Assembly: GCA_032718475.1 (NCBI GenBank)
Contig: JAUCBJ010005584.1
Coordinates: 24,160 to 88,159, forward strand
From: Nemertoderma westbladi
Taxonomy: Eukaryota; Xenacoelomorpha; Nemertodermatida; Nemertodermatidae
Length of the DNA: 64,000 nucleotides
Direction: 5' to 3'
Each line of letters opens with the position of its first letter. Position 1 is the first letter of the stretch. The position numbers and the translations under genes are program-made. Positions 46,430-57,582 of the stretch are shown one piece after another. The notes below the pieces were generated by a model. That model did not search any database and had not been told where the DNA came from. It worked only from the letters and a program-made list of their open reading frames with translations.

Positions 46430-47000
46430 ATCTGCTATATGAGTTTATTAATATTATAATAAGTTTATAATTAGGCTAGCGGGCGTCGCTGCCTACCCCT
46501 CTCGGCCCCCGGACAGTGCAAGATCCTCAGCGCCGATGTACTGTAGTCGCTGTGTTTTTCGCTGTGTTTGTCGCTGTGTAGCTACACAACGACAACGATA
46601 ACCGGCACAAGTCACTCCACTGTCCGTCCCAAAGGCTTAGATATACTACAGGTTCTTGCTGCAGAGTTAGGGCTACTTTCACAATTGCGACTCGCTACTG
46701 TAAACACACTTTAGTAGCAACATTCACCTATAAACGCACAAATTCCACACAACTGTCACAAATTGTACACATGCGGGCCATTTGTCCGTTAGTCAGTGCC
46801 TTCCAGAATGCCACGTTATTATTATGTATCCTTGGATACTAGCAGTGTGCTATTTATTCCCTATGCTATTCAATGGGGCAAGCTTTCTATTGTTCTTTTA
46901 ACTTACTTATAATTCTAGCGTGGTTGTTGCTATGGTGACATTATGGAAAGCTAGCAGTAGAATTAGGGTAATTCTCATGCATACAGATCTGGGATGCTAT
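46430..47000. other. Unassigned stretch between ORF and MITE
   Basis: No reading frame. It includes CGCTGTGTTTTTCGCTGTGT and GTAGCTACACAACGACAACG, which are partly palindromic (near 46550-46600), and is more GC-rich than its surroundings. Confidence 0.4.
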
Positions 47001-47004
47001 TTAA

Positions 47005-48554
47005 CCCTATTAAACCCGGGGGGGGTCAATATGACCCCTCCCGTTGTTTTTTTATTATAATTCTGAAACAAACGCAGTTGGGAATCTGAAATTTTATGAC
47101 TTTTCCTAAAAATCTATTGTCTTCCTTGTAGTGAAAACCGTTTTCAAAAATATTGGGTACTTTTCGAGTTATAGCGCCATTTTTTAACCCTACTTTTGGC
47201 ACTTTTTTTGAGACGTTTTTTGAAAATTACATTTCATTAAATATGAATTGTAACATCTCTATTTTTTATTTACACGGGTTTTTTGGTGTTAGAAATTTGA
47301 TGGAATTAATATAAATTGATTTAGAAATTTTAAACTTGTTTTTTTCGGTGGGTGCCAAATTTTGGTGCCAGCACCAAATTTTGAAATAAGTCAATTTTGT
47401 AAATTGATCGTTTGAAACTTGTTTTTTACGCAATTGGGGTTTTTTGGGTTTCTGGATTCGAAGAAATATATACGAGTTGCACCAAGCGTATCAAACTTGT
47501 ATTTTTCGGTGCTGTGTGCAAATTTTGGTGCTAGCACGAAATTTTGAGAATCCATTCAATAGATAAAATTGCTTGTGAGAATTTATTTCTTGCGTTTTAG
47601 AGGTTTATGGCTGTTCTGAATTCAATGGAAAATATAATTATCGAACTAGACATCTCAAACTTGTATTTTTCGGATGTGGGTGCAAAATGTGGTGCTAGCA
47701 CCAAATTTTGAAAACCATCAAATATATCAATTGATTGTGTCACCTTGTTTCTTGCGTTATACGGGTTTGTGATGGTTCTGAATTCAATGGAATCAGTAAA
47801 AATTTCATAAGAGTTGTCAAACTTGCATTTTTCGCAGGTGGGTGAAAATTGTTGTGCCAGCACAAAATTTTGGAAAATATGCAAATTGATAAGTAGATAG
47901 TATCACCTGGTTTCTTGCGTTATACGGGTTTATGAGGGTCCTGAATCCGATGGAATCAATAAAAACTGCACTGGACATCGCAAACTTGTACTTTTTGGTG
48001 ATGGGTACGAAATTTGGTGCTAGCACCAAAATTTGCCAAATTACGCCGAAAAATACAAGTAGCAATGATCTAGCATATTAGAAATGTATTCCATTAGAAT
48101 CAGCGCCCTCGAAAACCTGAAAATGTGAATTTATAGCATCGTATAAGTGAATTAAAAATTTTGTGTTCTAACTGAAAAGTGCTGGTTACTTGTTTTTTTC
48201 ATTTTTTTCCTACGCAGAGAGGACTAAACAGCCATTTATAGTAATCATATCATTTTTTAATATTTTCCAATGTATTTTACACCCCAGAAAACCTGTATTG
48301 AAAAATAATTAGCCGAAAATATAACTTTCAAATTTGGTGAAAATTGTGACTACTTGTAATTTTGGTGCTGCAATATAACCACCCCAGTACATTTTTTCGA
48401 AAATTTTTTTTTCGGTCGGATCCAGACAAGTGATACCTACGTACAAACAAAAAATCAGACGTTTTCGTAAATATTTGTAGATTTTAGAGGGGGGGGGTCA
48501 ATATGACCCCCTCCCGGTATTTGTACAACATTTTATAGCCCGGTACTAATAGGG
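47005..48554. mobile_element. piggyBac-type MITE with G-rich ends
   Basis: TTAA at 47001-47004 and 48555-48558 flank a 1550-bp element. The termini are CCCTATTAAACCCGGG and the inverted CCCGGTACTAATAGGG, each followed inward by GGGGGGTCAATATGACCCC or its counterpart. The interior has repeated GGTGCTAGCACCAAATTTTG and TCAAACTTGTATTTTTCGG motifs. There is no transposase. It is related at its ends to the elements at 29.1 kb and 19.7 kb. Confidence 0.88.
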
Positions 48555-48623
48555 TTAATAGACTACAATTTTAAAGGATCTAAAATTATACAGATTTTAT
48601 AAATATTAATAGTTAATATTTAA

Positions 48624-50231
48624 GGGGGGGGGTACACCCCCCTATGGAACTTTTTTGCAAATGGCTATAATTTCTGCTTGTGTGTAATTTTGTATATTTT
48701 ATACCTTTCGGGGGATTAACATATGGCCAAAGATTGGTTTCAAAAAAAAAAATTTCAAATTTGCGTCGCCCTCTAGCGGCCACCAGCGAAATTGTTAATT
48801 TCACTAAAAACACTACTAGTCTCAGAATTTTGGGCGAAAATTTTCGAAACTTGGTTTTTCTGAATCAGCATCCTCGGCTCCACAAAACTTATCGGTTACA
48901 TTTTTTATTTAGGTCTTAAATATTTTTTAAATATTATTAACTAATATTAATTATTACTTAATAGATATTAACTAATTTCAAGAAATTAATATGGCATAAT
49001 TCAAAATTCTAACCGATAACTTTTGATCAAAACCCGAAAAGAAATCTAACAAAAAAAAAATTTCGAAAATTGGTTAAGAAATGGCCGAGTAGTAGTATTT
49101 TGAATGTGAAAAATACAATTCCGAGATAAACGCATTTAAAGTTTAAGAACAATATATTTCAAATGTTCCCGCTATTTTCAGTACGGTATCTCCTTTTCTT
49201 TTCCCATTGGTTATCCCCTATCCATATTTTGTGATTTCTCAATAGATTTTATGAAATTTGGTTCAAAAAAACCCCTACCCACTTTTAACAACCTTTTAAA
49301 ATAATTTTAGAGTGCTTGCCGCCAAAAAACACTTCGCGCAGCACGTGAACATATTTCATTTTGGCATATTGATTTGATCGCATACTATTTCGTAATTTAG
49401 TAATAAATAGTCATGGAATAATGAGACAACCTTAAGAAACATTCAAAATTATATAAAAATTTCCACATAATTTTATAATAAGCCTTTACACAGAACATTA
49501 AGCGTTGCGCAGCACGTGAAACCTTCGCGCAGCACGTGAGACATTTTGTGCAGCAGGTGAAGGTTTCACGTAGCACTTAAATTCTTCATAAAGCACGTTA
49601 ATTAATCGAGCACCTCGGAAAGCTTTTTGATCAGAATGAGAAGCGGCACATGAAAAGTTCATGCTGCACATGAAGACTTCGCGCAGCACGTGAATTATTC
49701 TCAGAGCCTGCGGAATTTAATAAAAAATAAGTTTATGGTTGTTTCCCAGAATTATTATTACTAGCTATTGTTATATGATGGTTCACATTTGTTATTACTA
49801 GTAGACAACTAGTCCATTAGACAACTGTTCAATATGTAATACAAAACTCACAAATATCTATTAGATATATATTAATTAAAATTTGACGGACATGTTGACA
49901 GACAGACAGACATACAAACAGACAGACAGACAAACTGAGAGACAGACTGAGATACAGACATAGTGATTAGAAAATTCCAAATATTAAAACAGACATCGAC
50001 ATTAAGAAAAATCCTAACAGCAAACATTTCAGATTGCTTATTTTATACCCTTTTTAATATTTCGATGGACAGACAGACAGACATACAGACGGAAAACCAG
50101 CCATTACTCGAGAAGTAAAAGAGATCTCGCTAAGCCGTTTCCAGATTTGAAATCCGCATTAAATTCTACTCTAAAGGAAATAAAAAAACAAAAAACGAAA
50201 ATTTTGACCTGAGGGGGGGTGTACCCCCCCC
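48624..50231. mobile_element. Second TTAA-flanked MITE family
   Basis: TTAA at 48620-48623 and 50232-50235. Both termini are G8-9 then TACACCCCCC in inward orientation, so each end is itself a palindrome (GGGGGTNCACCCCC-like). The length is 1608 bp. Inside are a cluster of CGCAGCACGTGAA units (49325-49700) and CAGA microsatellites (about 49895-49970, 50060-50100). No transposase. The termini differ from the CCCTATTA family, so this is a separate TTAA-targeting family. Confidence 0.8.
49325..49700. repeat. GCAGCACGTGAA motif cluster
   Basis: About eight copies of (C)GCAGCACGTGAA or near variants, spaced irregularly (49338, 49510, 49528, 49550, 49683 and others), mostly with TTCGCGCAGCACGTG. 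CACGTG is an E-box palindrome. The cluster lies inside the TTAA MITE at 48624-50231. Confidence 0.7.
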
Positions 50232-50235
50232 TTAA

Positions 50236-50898
50236 GATGGGCACCGGTTTATTCCAGAACTTGTCTGGGGACGTTAACCACTGATTCTAGAAATTTGTCT
50301 TTCAAGTATATCGGTGGGTGCCGCGATATCTTAATCGACTAGAATTACAGATGGTCAAAGGGTTTAACAGATTGATTTTGCGTTTTACGCTACTGTTAAA
50401 GGGACATCACGCTACTATATGTATTATTTAATATACGGTATGAGAGCAATATTGCAAGAAGCAATGTCAGTGAGAAGAGGCAAGTCGTTTCAAGGTCTAC
50501 CCAGAGCTTGGTTTAGCCGAGACACGAGGATCTGAACTTTGCATTCCTAATACTCTACTTACCAATAATACTTGAATATAGTAGTGGCTTTATTGTACTT
50601 TAATAAGTACGGACATTTCATCTTACTGTAGTTACGTATTCGTAATGTAATACGGGCAGTAAGGAAAGAGAAAAGAAATTATTTCTCGCCGTCGCACTAA
50701 ATATATAATATATAAGTAATTAAGTAATAAACGCGAATATATATGGCACTAATCTACTAAATAATCGCTAAAATAACATTCTACTAAATAAAATTAAAGA
50801 AAACGATTATAATAAAATTGCATAATAATACATACATAAATATAAAATAATAAGAACAAATATAAAATAATATAGTCACACACCCACTCCAGACGCTG
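50236..50898 (-). other. Region downstream of BEL pol, possible 3' UTR/LTR
   Basis: On the minus strand, after the pol stop, AT-rich sequence leads to CAATAAAGCC (near 50590), a polyadenylation signal, and TTGGTAAGTAGAG (near 50562), a strong splice-donor match. The region stops at the TTAA MITE. No matching copy exists right of gag, so an LTR cannot be confirmed. Confidence 0.4.
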
Positions 50899-53800
50899 TT
50901 ACGTTGGGGAGTCCCTAGATGTTTGTTGGATTAGGGAGGTGCTCGTGGGAAGAGTATCTTGCCTTCCATAGTTTCCGGAGAGTTCTCTGTCTCTTTCCAG
51001 TAAACATAAACGACCAACTGGGCGATTGAGTTGCTGCATCTCGAAGACAATTCCCGGTTTCTTAAAGTTACGTCTCATGACGACGAGTTCTACCGATCGC
51101 ACCAAACCATCATCCGAGATATGAGTCTCGATGATACGACCTGTCTGCCACCGCTTACGTGGAAGATCTGAATCCACAATAAGGACCATGTCTCCAGCGC
51201 TGACGTTTTCTTGCTGCGCAAACCACTTGGTTCGAAGTTGTAGCGTGGGCAGATAATGTTTTTCGAAATGGTCAGCGAAACGACGGGATAACAACTGCAT
51301 AAGTTGCCAAGTTTGCCGGCAGTATTCGTCTCCGTCTGTGATTTCCGATTGTGGGAGCATGGCTACAGGTTTCTTCAATAGGACGTGAGCGGGTGTTAGC
51401 GCTTCCAGGGAATCGGGACTCGATGAGACTGGCATAAGCGGTATCTCGTTGAGATAGGCGGCGATTTCCTCCATTAACGTCCGCAAAAGTTCGTCGGTGA
51501 GATACGCGCGGCACGGCACTATAAAGTGAAATGCGGTCTTCCCGCTCCTGATTAATCTCTCCCAACTTCCTCCCCACCAAGGGGCGTCGGCGGCGTTGAA
51601 GGTCCAGCTAGAAGCTGTTACCCTTAGCTGATCGTCCACCTGTCTTTGGTTCCAATCTTTGACGTAAGCCTTGATTTCATTGTTGGCACCAATGAAGTTC
51701 GTTCCCTTATCAGATCTCATCGTGTTACTAGTTCCAAAGCGAGCGATCTGTCGGCGTAAGCTCAATATGAAGCTGTTGGTAGATAAATCGTTCACCTTAT
51801 CGAGATGGATAGCTCTACAAGTCATACAAACAAAGATGACACACCATCTCTTGACTATAGTCCTAGCACGATATACTTCAATAGGGCCAAATAAATCCAC
51901 ACCGGTATTAGTAAAGGGTGGTTCATAGAAGCTTACTCGTTCCCTAGGTAATTCTGCCTCTCGCTGTGTTAAAGGCCTACTGAATGCTTTCCTACAGGGT
52001 ATGCAGTTCCTAAGAACTTGGTTCAGAGCTCTACGGGGTTTATAAAAATAATAGCGAGTTCGAATTTCGCTAAGAACTCGTTCTCTACCAGCATGATAAA
52101 GTTTACTGTGAACATCTACAATCATCTTGATTTGTATTTCAAGATTTCTAATGAGTATGGGAAACTTAGTGTCAAAGGATAATGGAGCATTAGTTAGTCT
52201 TCCTCCAACACGTATTAACCCATCTATCATTGTGCTAGAGAAACGATCCCTTAAGCGCATCTGTGGATTTCTCAACAACAGGAAATACTTATCGGAATCC
52301 TCATAGCATTGCAGGAGTCTCAGCATCTGCTTATTGGTTTGTTCATGCTCCTGGTAACTGATCTTCTCCTTCAGAAACCTGTCGGATATCTTGTATTTGG
52401 GAAGATCTTTAACAACATGGACCTGCGCAGATGTCAGTGGAGCGGTATCACTAGTGGTCTTCATCCTGGAGTAGTGATGATGAAAACATCGCTTTAAATA
52501 TGTAACGGCCTTACAGAGCCGATTCCAGGAACTATAGTGATGTATCGCTCTCTGCAGGAGGGGTGAGAGTCCTTGCGAGAAGTCTGGCGTTCCAGATTTC
52601 CAATCTCTCTCTCTGATTTCCACAACAGACTTATTTGTGGCGGGGGATTGTGGATCCAAAGTGTCGTCTCCGGAAGTGTGTAGTACAGACAGATCTATCA
52701 CAGGTTTAAATAACTTCGATTTACTCGCCCGGGTTTTAGGTTTGACTTTCTCCGCTCCCTTGGCTTGTCTAATCTCAGCCGTGGTAAGATGAGGAGGCCA
52801 TTCATCCTCTTCTTTGCTTAGAAAGTCGGGTCCACTTAACCAGTCTGGAGTATCTATCAGTTCTTGCGGAGTTGCTCCCCTGGAGGCGATGTCGGCTGGA
52901 TTAATCGTCCCAGGGCAATGTCTCCATTGATCTATCTTCGTATGACTAAGTATAATGGCTACTCTGTTGGTAACGAAGACGCTGAACTGACAAACTTCAT
53001 TGGTTATATACTCCAACACGAGTAAAGCATCGGTCCAATAGACAGTTTTCTCCAGTGGATAGTCGATCTGTTCTGTTACATTCCGGCCGATTGCTGTAGC
53101 GTATAGAGCCGCCTTTAACTCCGCTCGAGGAACTTTCAACTTGTTGTTTATCAAGGCCTTAGAGGTAACCAAGGCGACCTTAATTCCATCTGGAGTTTCA
53201 ACTCTCAGGTAGGCTACTATACCTATTCCCATATCGCTGGCGTCTCCAAACACGTGGAGTTGATAGGAATACGTAGGGAGAACATGACCAAAATATGAAC
53301 GGGAAATTATAAAGTTCTCAATGGCTGGTAGAGAATCTTCCCATTTCATCCACTTCTTTAATAGTTCTCCCTTAAGTGGATCGTCCCATGAGTGGTTTTC
53401 AAGCCACATTTGTTGTACTAAACTCCGAGCAATCAATATAACTGGGCTAATAAATCCCAATGGATCGAAATAATTGCTCAGGATACTTAGACAAATCTGT
53501 TTAGTCCGAACTGGATAATCTCGCTGTTTTAGCTGGAAAAACAGGATATCTCTCTCTGTGTCCCATTTCAAACCAAGTGTCTTGGCTTCTGGAAGATCGT
53601 CCTTGATTAGGTCTAGATCTTTAACTCCTCGGTCTTCTACCAGGATCGATTCCAGAAACTCACGGGAGTTGCTGGTGAATTTGGTTAATCGAAATCCACC
53701 TCTTTTCAAGCACTCTACCGTTCCTTTGGCGACATCAATTGCTTCTTCCACCGATGGTAGGGACTTTAGATTGTCATCCATGTATATATCCCGTTTGATG

Positions 53801-54477
53801 TTGTCTATAACCTCTTTAGAGAAGGCGTCCCGGTTGTCATCAGCAGTGGTGCACACCACTGAGCAGGCGTTTGAAGGGCTTGAGATGATCCCAAAAGCCT
53901 GGATGGTCATCCAATACTCCACCGGTTTCTGGTTGAGGTCTCCTTCAGGCCACCACAGAAATCGTAGGCTGTCTCGATCCCTATTCAGCGCCTTGACTTG
54001 CAAGAACATGCCTTCTATATCAGAGGCGAAAGAGATTGAATTTTGTCGTAATCTTAAGAGTATTCCCAACAAGGATTGGAGTAAGTTGGGTCCTGGTAAC
54101 AACTCGGAATTAAGGGATTGGCCCATGTAGAGGGCGGAGCCGTCAAATACTACCCGGACTTCATTGGGTTTACCGGGTTTGGGAACGTAATGATGTGTTA
54201 GATAGTACGTTCTCTCAGTTATGGGTGTTTCTTCCGGTACTCGCTCCGCATATCCCTTGTCAATAAATTTCTTCAACTGAGTCTTGTACATTTCCTTAGC
54301 AGAAGCATTTGCTGTAAGGCGTCGATATAGTTGCGCAATTCTTTTCTCCGCCAAGGGTCGGTTGTTTATAAATTTAGGTTCTCGCTTTCGAAATGGTAGA
54401 CCGATTTCATATCTACCTTGATCTTTAAGAAAACGTGTAGTTGTTTCCTGTATCTGCTTGGCTCTTTCTTCTTCTAC
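50899..54477 (-). CDS. pol: BEL/Pao pol: RT, RNase H, integrase
   Basis: An uninterrupted frame of about 1190 codons on the minus strand (first internal ATG at 54354). RT: HHYVPKPGKPNEVRVVFDGS, SFASDIEGMFLQV, IYMDDNLKS (YMDD). RNase H: YQLHVFGDASDMGIGIVAYL, VYWTDALLVLEY. Integrase: zinc region (HAGRERVL...CIPC), DDE core with GVDLFGP, MRSDKGTNFIGANNEI, PWWGGSWERL, then the BEL C-terminal domain (WQTGRIIETHISDDG, NRPVGRLCLLE). The frame is closed upstream by an in-frame TAG at 54480-54478. All catalytic boxes look present. Confidence 0.95.
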   Translation of the reverse strand, partial: VEEERAKQIQETTTRFLKDQGRYEIGLPFRKREPKFINNRPLAEKRIAQLYRRLTANASAKEMYKTQLKKFIDKGYAERVPEETPITERTYYLTHHYVPKPGKPNEVRVVFDGSALYMGQSLNSELLPGPNLLQSLLGILLRLRQNSISFASDIEGMFLQVKALNRDRDSLRFLWWPEGDLNQKPVEYWMTIQAFGIISSPSNACSVVCTTADDNRDAFSKEVIDNIKRDIYMDDNLKSLPSVEEAIDVAKGTVECLKRGGFRLTKFTSNSREFLESILVEDRGVKDLDLIKDDLPEAKTLGLKWDTERDILFFQLKQRDYPVRTKQICLSILSNYFDPLGFISPVILIARSLVQQMWLENHSWDDPLKGELLKKWMKWEDSLPAIENFIISRSYFGHVLPTYSYQLHVFGDASDMGIGIVAYLRVETPDGIKVALVTSKALINNKLKVPRAELKAALYATAIGRNVTEQIDYPLEKTVYWTDALLVLEYITNEVCQFSVFVTNRVAIILSHTKIDQWRHCPGTINPADIASRGATPQELIDTPDWLSGPDFLSKEEDEWPPHLTTAEIRQAKGAEKVKPKTRASKSKLFKPVIDLSVLHTSGDDTLDPQSPATNKSVVEIRERDWKSGTPDFSQGLSPLLQRAIHHYSSWNRLCKAVTYLKRCFHHHYSRMKTTSDTAPLTSAQVHVVKDLPKYKISDRFLKEKISYQEHEQTNKQMLRLLQCYEDSDKYFLLLRNPQMRLRDRFSSTMIDGLIRVGGRLTNAPLSFDTKFPILIRNLEIQIKMIVDVHSKLYHAGRERVLSEIRTRYYFYKPRRALNQVLRNCIPCRKAFSRPLTQREAELPRERVSFYEPPFTNTGVDLFGPIEVYRARTIVKRWCVIFVCMTCRAIHLDKVNDLSTNSFILSLRRQIARFGTSNTMRSDKGTNFIGANNEIKAYVKDWNQRQVDDQLRVTASSWTFNAADAPWWGGSWERLIRSGKTAFHFIVPCRAYLTDELLRTLMEEIAAYLNEIPLMPVSSSPDSLEALTPAHVLLKKPVAMLPQSEITDGDEYCRQTWQLMQLLSRRFADHFEKHYLPTLQLRTKWFAQQENVSAGDMVLIVDSDLPRKRWQTGRIIETHISDDGLVRSVELVVMRRNFKKPGIVFEMQQLNRPVGRLCLLERDRELSGNYGRQDTLPTSTSLIQQTSRDSPT

Positions 54478-54480
54478 CTA

Positions 54481-54966
54481 TAGGGCCTTATCGTAGGAAT
54501 TGGGCTCTATAGCCTCTTGAGTAAAGAATCGTACGGCGTGTTCATCCCGAGTCTTCGCATTGTAGCGATCTATCACGTCATTCAGTTCGTCGTTATAGTC
54601 GACTTGTCCTGATGGACGAATGAGTTGACATAGGTTCACTTGGTTTTGCCAAGTTTCGTTTTCCGTAAGAAGGTCGATGGTATTCTCCTCGTCGAAGAGT
54701 TGGTGGATATCGTCATTATCTGAGGAGTATGGTGTTCCCTCAGTTGGGTCGTCTACCTCACTGCTCTCCGCTTCCCATTCACTTACCTGGTAGACCCGTT
54801 CTTTGGGTAACCTTTCCATGAGAGTTCTACGGGAAGGGCCAGTAAAGTACCAACCTACTCTAGTTCTTCCCGCATAGGCTTGTAGTGGTTGCGGTTGAGC
54901 AGGCCGTTTCTCCAATGTCTCAAGCACCTCATGCGCATTTTGGCCGATGAGTATTTGCACTCCAGG
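54481..54966 (-). pseudogene. BEL/Pao protease-RT connector
   Basis: About 162 codons in the same frame as pol and protease, between an in-frame TAA (54969-54967) and an in-frame TAG (54480-54478). It begins GVQILIGQNAHEVLETL, the conserved segment after the protease in BEL elements, and continues with an acidic linker. Two single stop codons in an otherwise open frame are best read as mutations; readthrough cannot be excluded for the TAG. Confidence 0.85.
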
Positions 54967-54969
54967 TTA

Positions 54970-55836
54970 GTCTGTGTTGAATCTAGGTATCTTAAGCTGC
55001 TGGGTGAAATCGTCTTCATCCCTGTTATAAGGTTCCACTTGGCTGGTAGCGAATTTCTTTATCGCCACCATTTTTACTGACCTTATACTGTGTTCTCCTA
55101 GTTCATCCTGGGGGGTGGACAACGCACCTACATAGTAATCTGCAATTACTGTAGATTTCCAAACCTGCATAATTCCTGACATGTTTAACTTAGTTCGGAA
55201 CTTGGGTTGTCCAGCAAAGATGTCTTCGGCTAGTTCTTTGTCGATGAATGTTCCTGTGCTGCCGGAGTCAAGGAGGGCGTTCACTATATAACTCTTTCGT
55301 GGCCCGTGGACTCTCAACTGCACTACGGGAAATTCTCGGATTCCTACATTGGAAGTTGGTGCTTTCCAAGATGGTTGTCGGTCAGGAGTAGTTAGGGGGG
55401 GCTCACTGTCGGTGTCCTTTTCATACGTAAGTGCTCGATACACTGCGGTATTTATTAGGTAACAGGATTCGTTTTCGTCGGAGAATTCGTCCGTATAGAA
55501 TCCTTCCATCTCAGAACTTTGGTCAGTGTCGTTCACATCACTGAATTGGACATGTAGTTCGGACTCACTTACCTGACTCGGGCTGTTTCGTTCGAATTCA
55601 GTGTGCAACAAGATATGATGTTTCGCACCGCACTTTGCACACCTTGCGTCGGAGTAACAGGTTCGCCGTTGGTGTCCTTGTCTGAGGCAATTATAACACA
55701 ACCGCTTATCCCACATGACTTCACGTCTATCTTTTAATGATTTATTTAGGAATTCATCACACACACTCAAACGGTGGGGCCCGTCACACAGCGCACATTT
55801 CGGTTTGATGTTACTTACCTTACTTTGAGTAACGTT
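54970..55836 (-). CDS. BEL/Pao gag zinc knuckles and protease
   Basis: The frame resumes exactly at the RTE target duplication (55836). It has three Cys/His knuckles in tandem: CALCDGPHRLSVC, CYNCLRQGHQRRTC and CAKCGAKHHILLH. An acidic linker follows, then a retropepsin with VNALLDSGSTGTFIDKEL (catalytic Asp) and GIMQVWKSTVIADYYVG. The knuckles bind RNA; the protease would process the polyprotein. It ends at an in-frame TAA at 54969-54967. Confidence 0.9.
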
Positions 55837-56235
55837 TGAGGTCAGGTCAAGTATTCTAGGTCATTGATCAAGAAAACTTGCCACCTCCATGCAGCATAAA
55901 GGAGGTGCCACCTGTAGCTGCATAGACCCTCTTACTAGGGCAAATCTGGTCCTGTAACTAGGACCCCCTTCGTTCTGGGATAAGGACGCCCTTGGTCCTG
56001 GATTAAGGACCCATATACTTGGCTGCAGGGGTATATGGCCTGACCAGGCAGATGGTGATCTACCAATGGCTGGTCAGGAGTAGAGTGTTCTCATGTCCAC
56101 TCTGAGAGCACTTCACTGCGACCTGCACCTGGCAGCAAGGGTACAGGGCATGACCCAGCAGATGAGCTGCAACAGCCAATGGTGGGTCATGTGCGCCAGA
56201 GTAGATATGGGTGATGGGCCTCATATCTGACTCCA

Positions 56236-57552
56236 TTGCGACACCCACCCTGTGGAATGGCAAACCAGGGTGTGGTATTTGCCCCGAGAGCTGACTCGGC
56301 AAAAAAGCACCCCCCAACCCCCACTATGGATTACATTAGCAATGTGGAGGTCCGGCCACTAGAGGCCAGTGGAATTACCGGACACAATCGGCCTCACAGG
56401 CGTCAGTTAACTCCTGACCAGCTGCCTGTCTCACCCCCTACTGGAGAGAGAGCAGCCAACAATTCTTTGAGTCCCTTTCCTGATGACCTTTCTGGCCCAA
56501 ACCCTGGGTCACCAGGAAGGCCAGATTGTGATGGGGAGAGGGATTCTGGAGTTGGAGGCTACTCTCATGTTCCACCCCGACCAACAAAGCCATTGGTGAA
56601 TCTGAGGCAAGTCACAAGACTAGCCTCAGTAAACACCCTAACACTCGGGTCCCCAATGCGACAAGGTGAGCTGACTGCCTTGGCAGATAAGCTTTCTCTT
56701 AGCACAGTGGGTGTTCAAGAGCACCGAATGCAGACTGGACAGACTGATGAGGTTTTGATTAAGGACATGGGGGGCGGTTGGCGACTCGCCCTCGCATCAG
56801 CAAATGATAGTGGCAATGGTGGAATTGGTCTATTGATGAATCCAACTGCACATGCAGCATTGGACAAAATAGACCAAATCTCTAACCGCATCATCCATTG
56901 CCACTTCTCATGTTCTGGAAGACTGGCTAAGAAGTTTCCTAAGGTGGTTCTGATTGTGTGCTACTCTCCAACTAGTGTTGCCCCTGTAGAGGAGGTGGAA
57001 AATTTCTACCACAATCTACAAGCAGCTACTGATGGAGTGGATCAGCATGCATTCTTAACATTCCTGGGAGACTTTAATGCAAGTCTGCATCAATCACTTA
57101 CATCGCCCTGGGTCTATAGCAATAGTGTTAACCGAAATTCTGTCCATCTTCAGGATTTTATCTCTGGAAATGGATTGTTTTCGGCTGGAACCCAGTTCAA
57201 GAAGCGAACTGGAAAGCTATGGACTCATAGTGGACCCAGTGGTCACAAGTCCCAGATAGACCATATTCTGTTTCGTAGGAAATACAGGAGCTCTATACAA
57301 GACTGTAATGCATTTATACTTCGACCCTTCTCCAGTGATCACCGCCTTATTGTGGCCAAGGTAAGACTTAGTCTGCGTGCTAGCAGAACAACGAAATCTG
57401 CCTTGCCGCAGCATGACTGGTCCTCTCTGTTGCAACAGCCAAGTGTGAGATCCAGCTTCACACTACAGCTGAGCAACAGGTATGAGGCTTTGCCTCTGAG
57501 GCGGCAGATCACTGTGAGGGCTATACTGCCTTTACAGAAGCAGTTAAGTTAG
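56236..57552 (+). pseudogene. RTE-like ORF, endonuclease half
   Basis: 438 codons: a Pro-rich leader of about 140 residues (PTGERAANNSLSPFPDD), then APE endonuclease: LTALADKLSLSTVGVQEHRM (catalytic Glu), FLGDFNASLHQS, SQIDHILFRRKY and SDHRLIVAKV (catalytic His). A small deletion near 57487 (YEALPLRR here, YEFLASEAADHCEGY in copy 1) shifts the frame away from the RT half. The real start may lie at this or the next ATG (MANQGVVF). Confidence 0.9.
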
Positions 57553-57582
57553 CAGCTGCAGAAACAGTTCCTGTATACCCTT

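Noticed and set aside
53558-54130. 190-codon plus ORF opposite BEL RT
   Set aside because: It is the antisense shadow of a conserved RT frame and has no features of its own.
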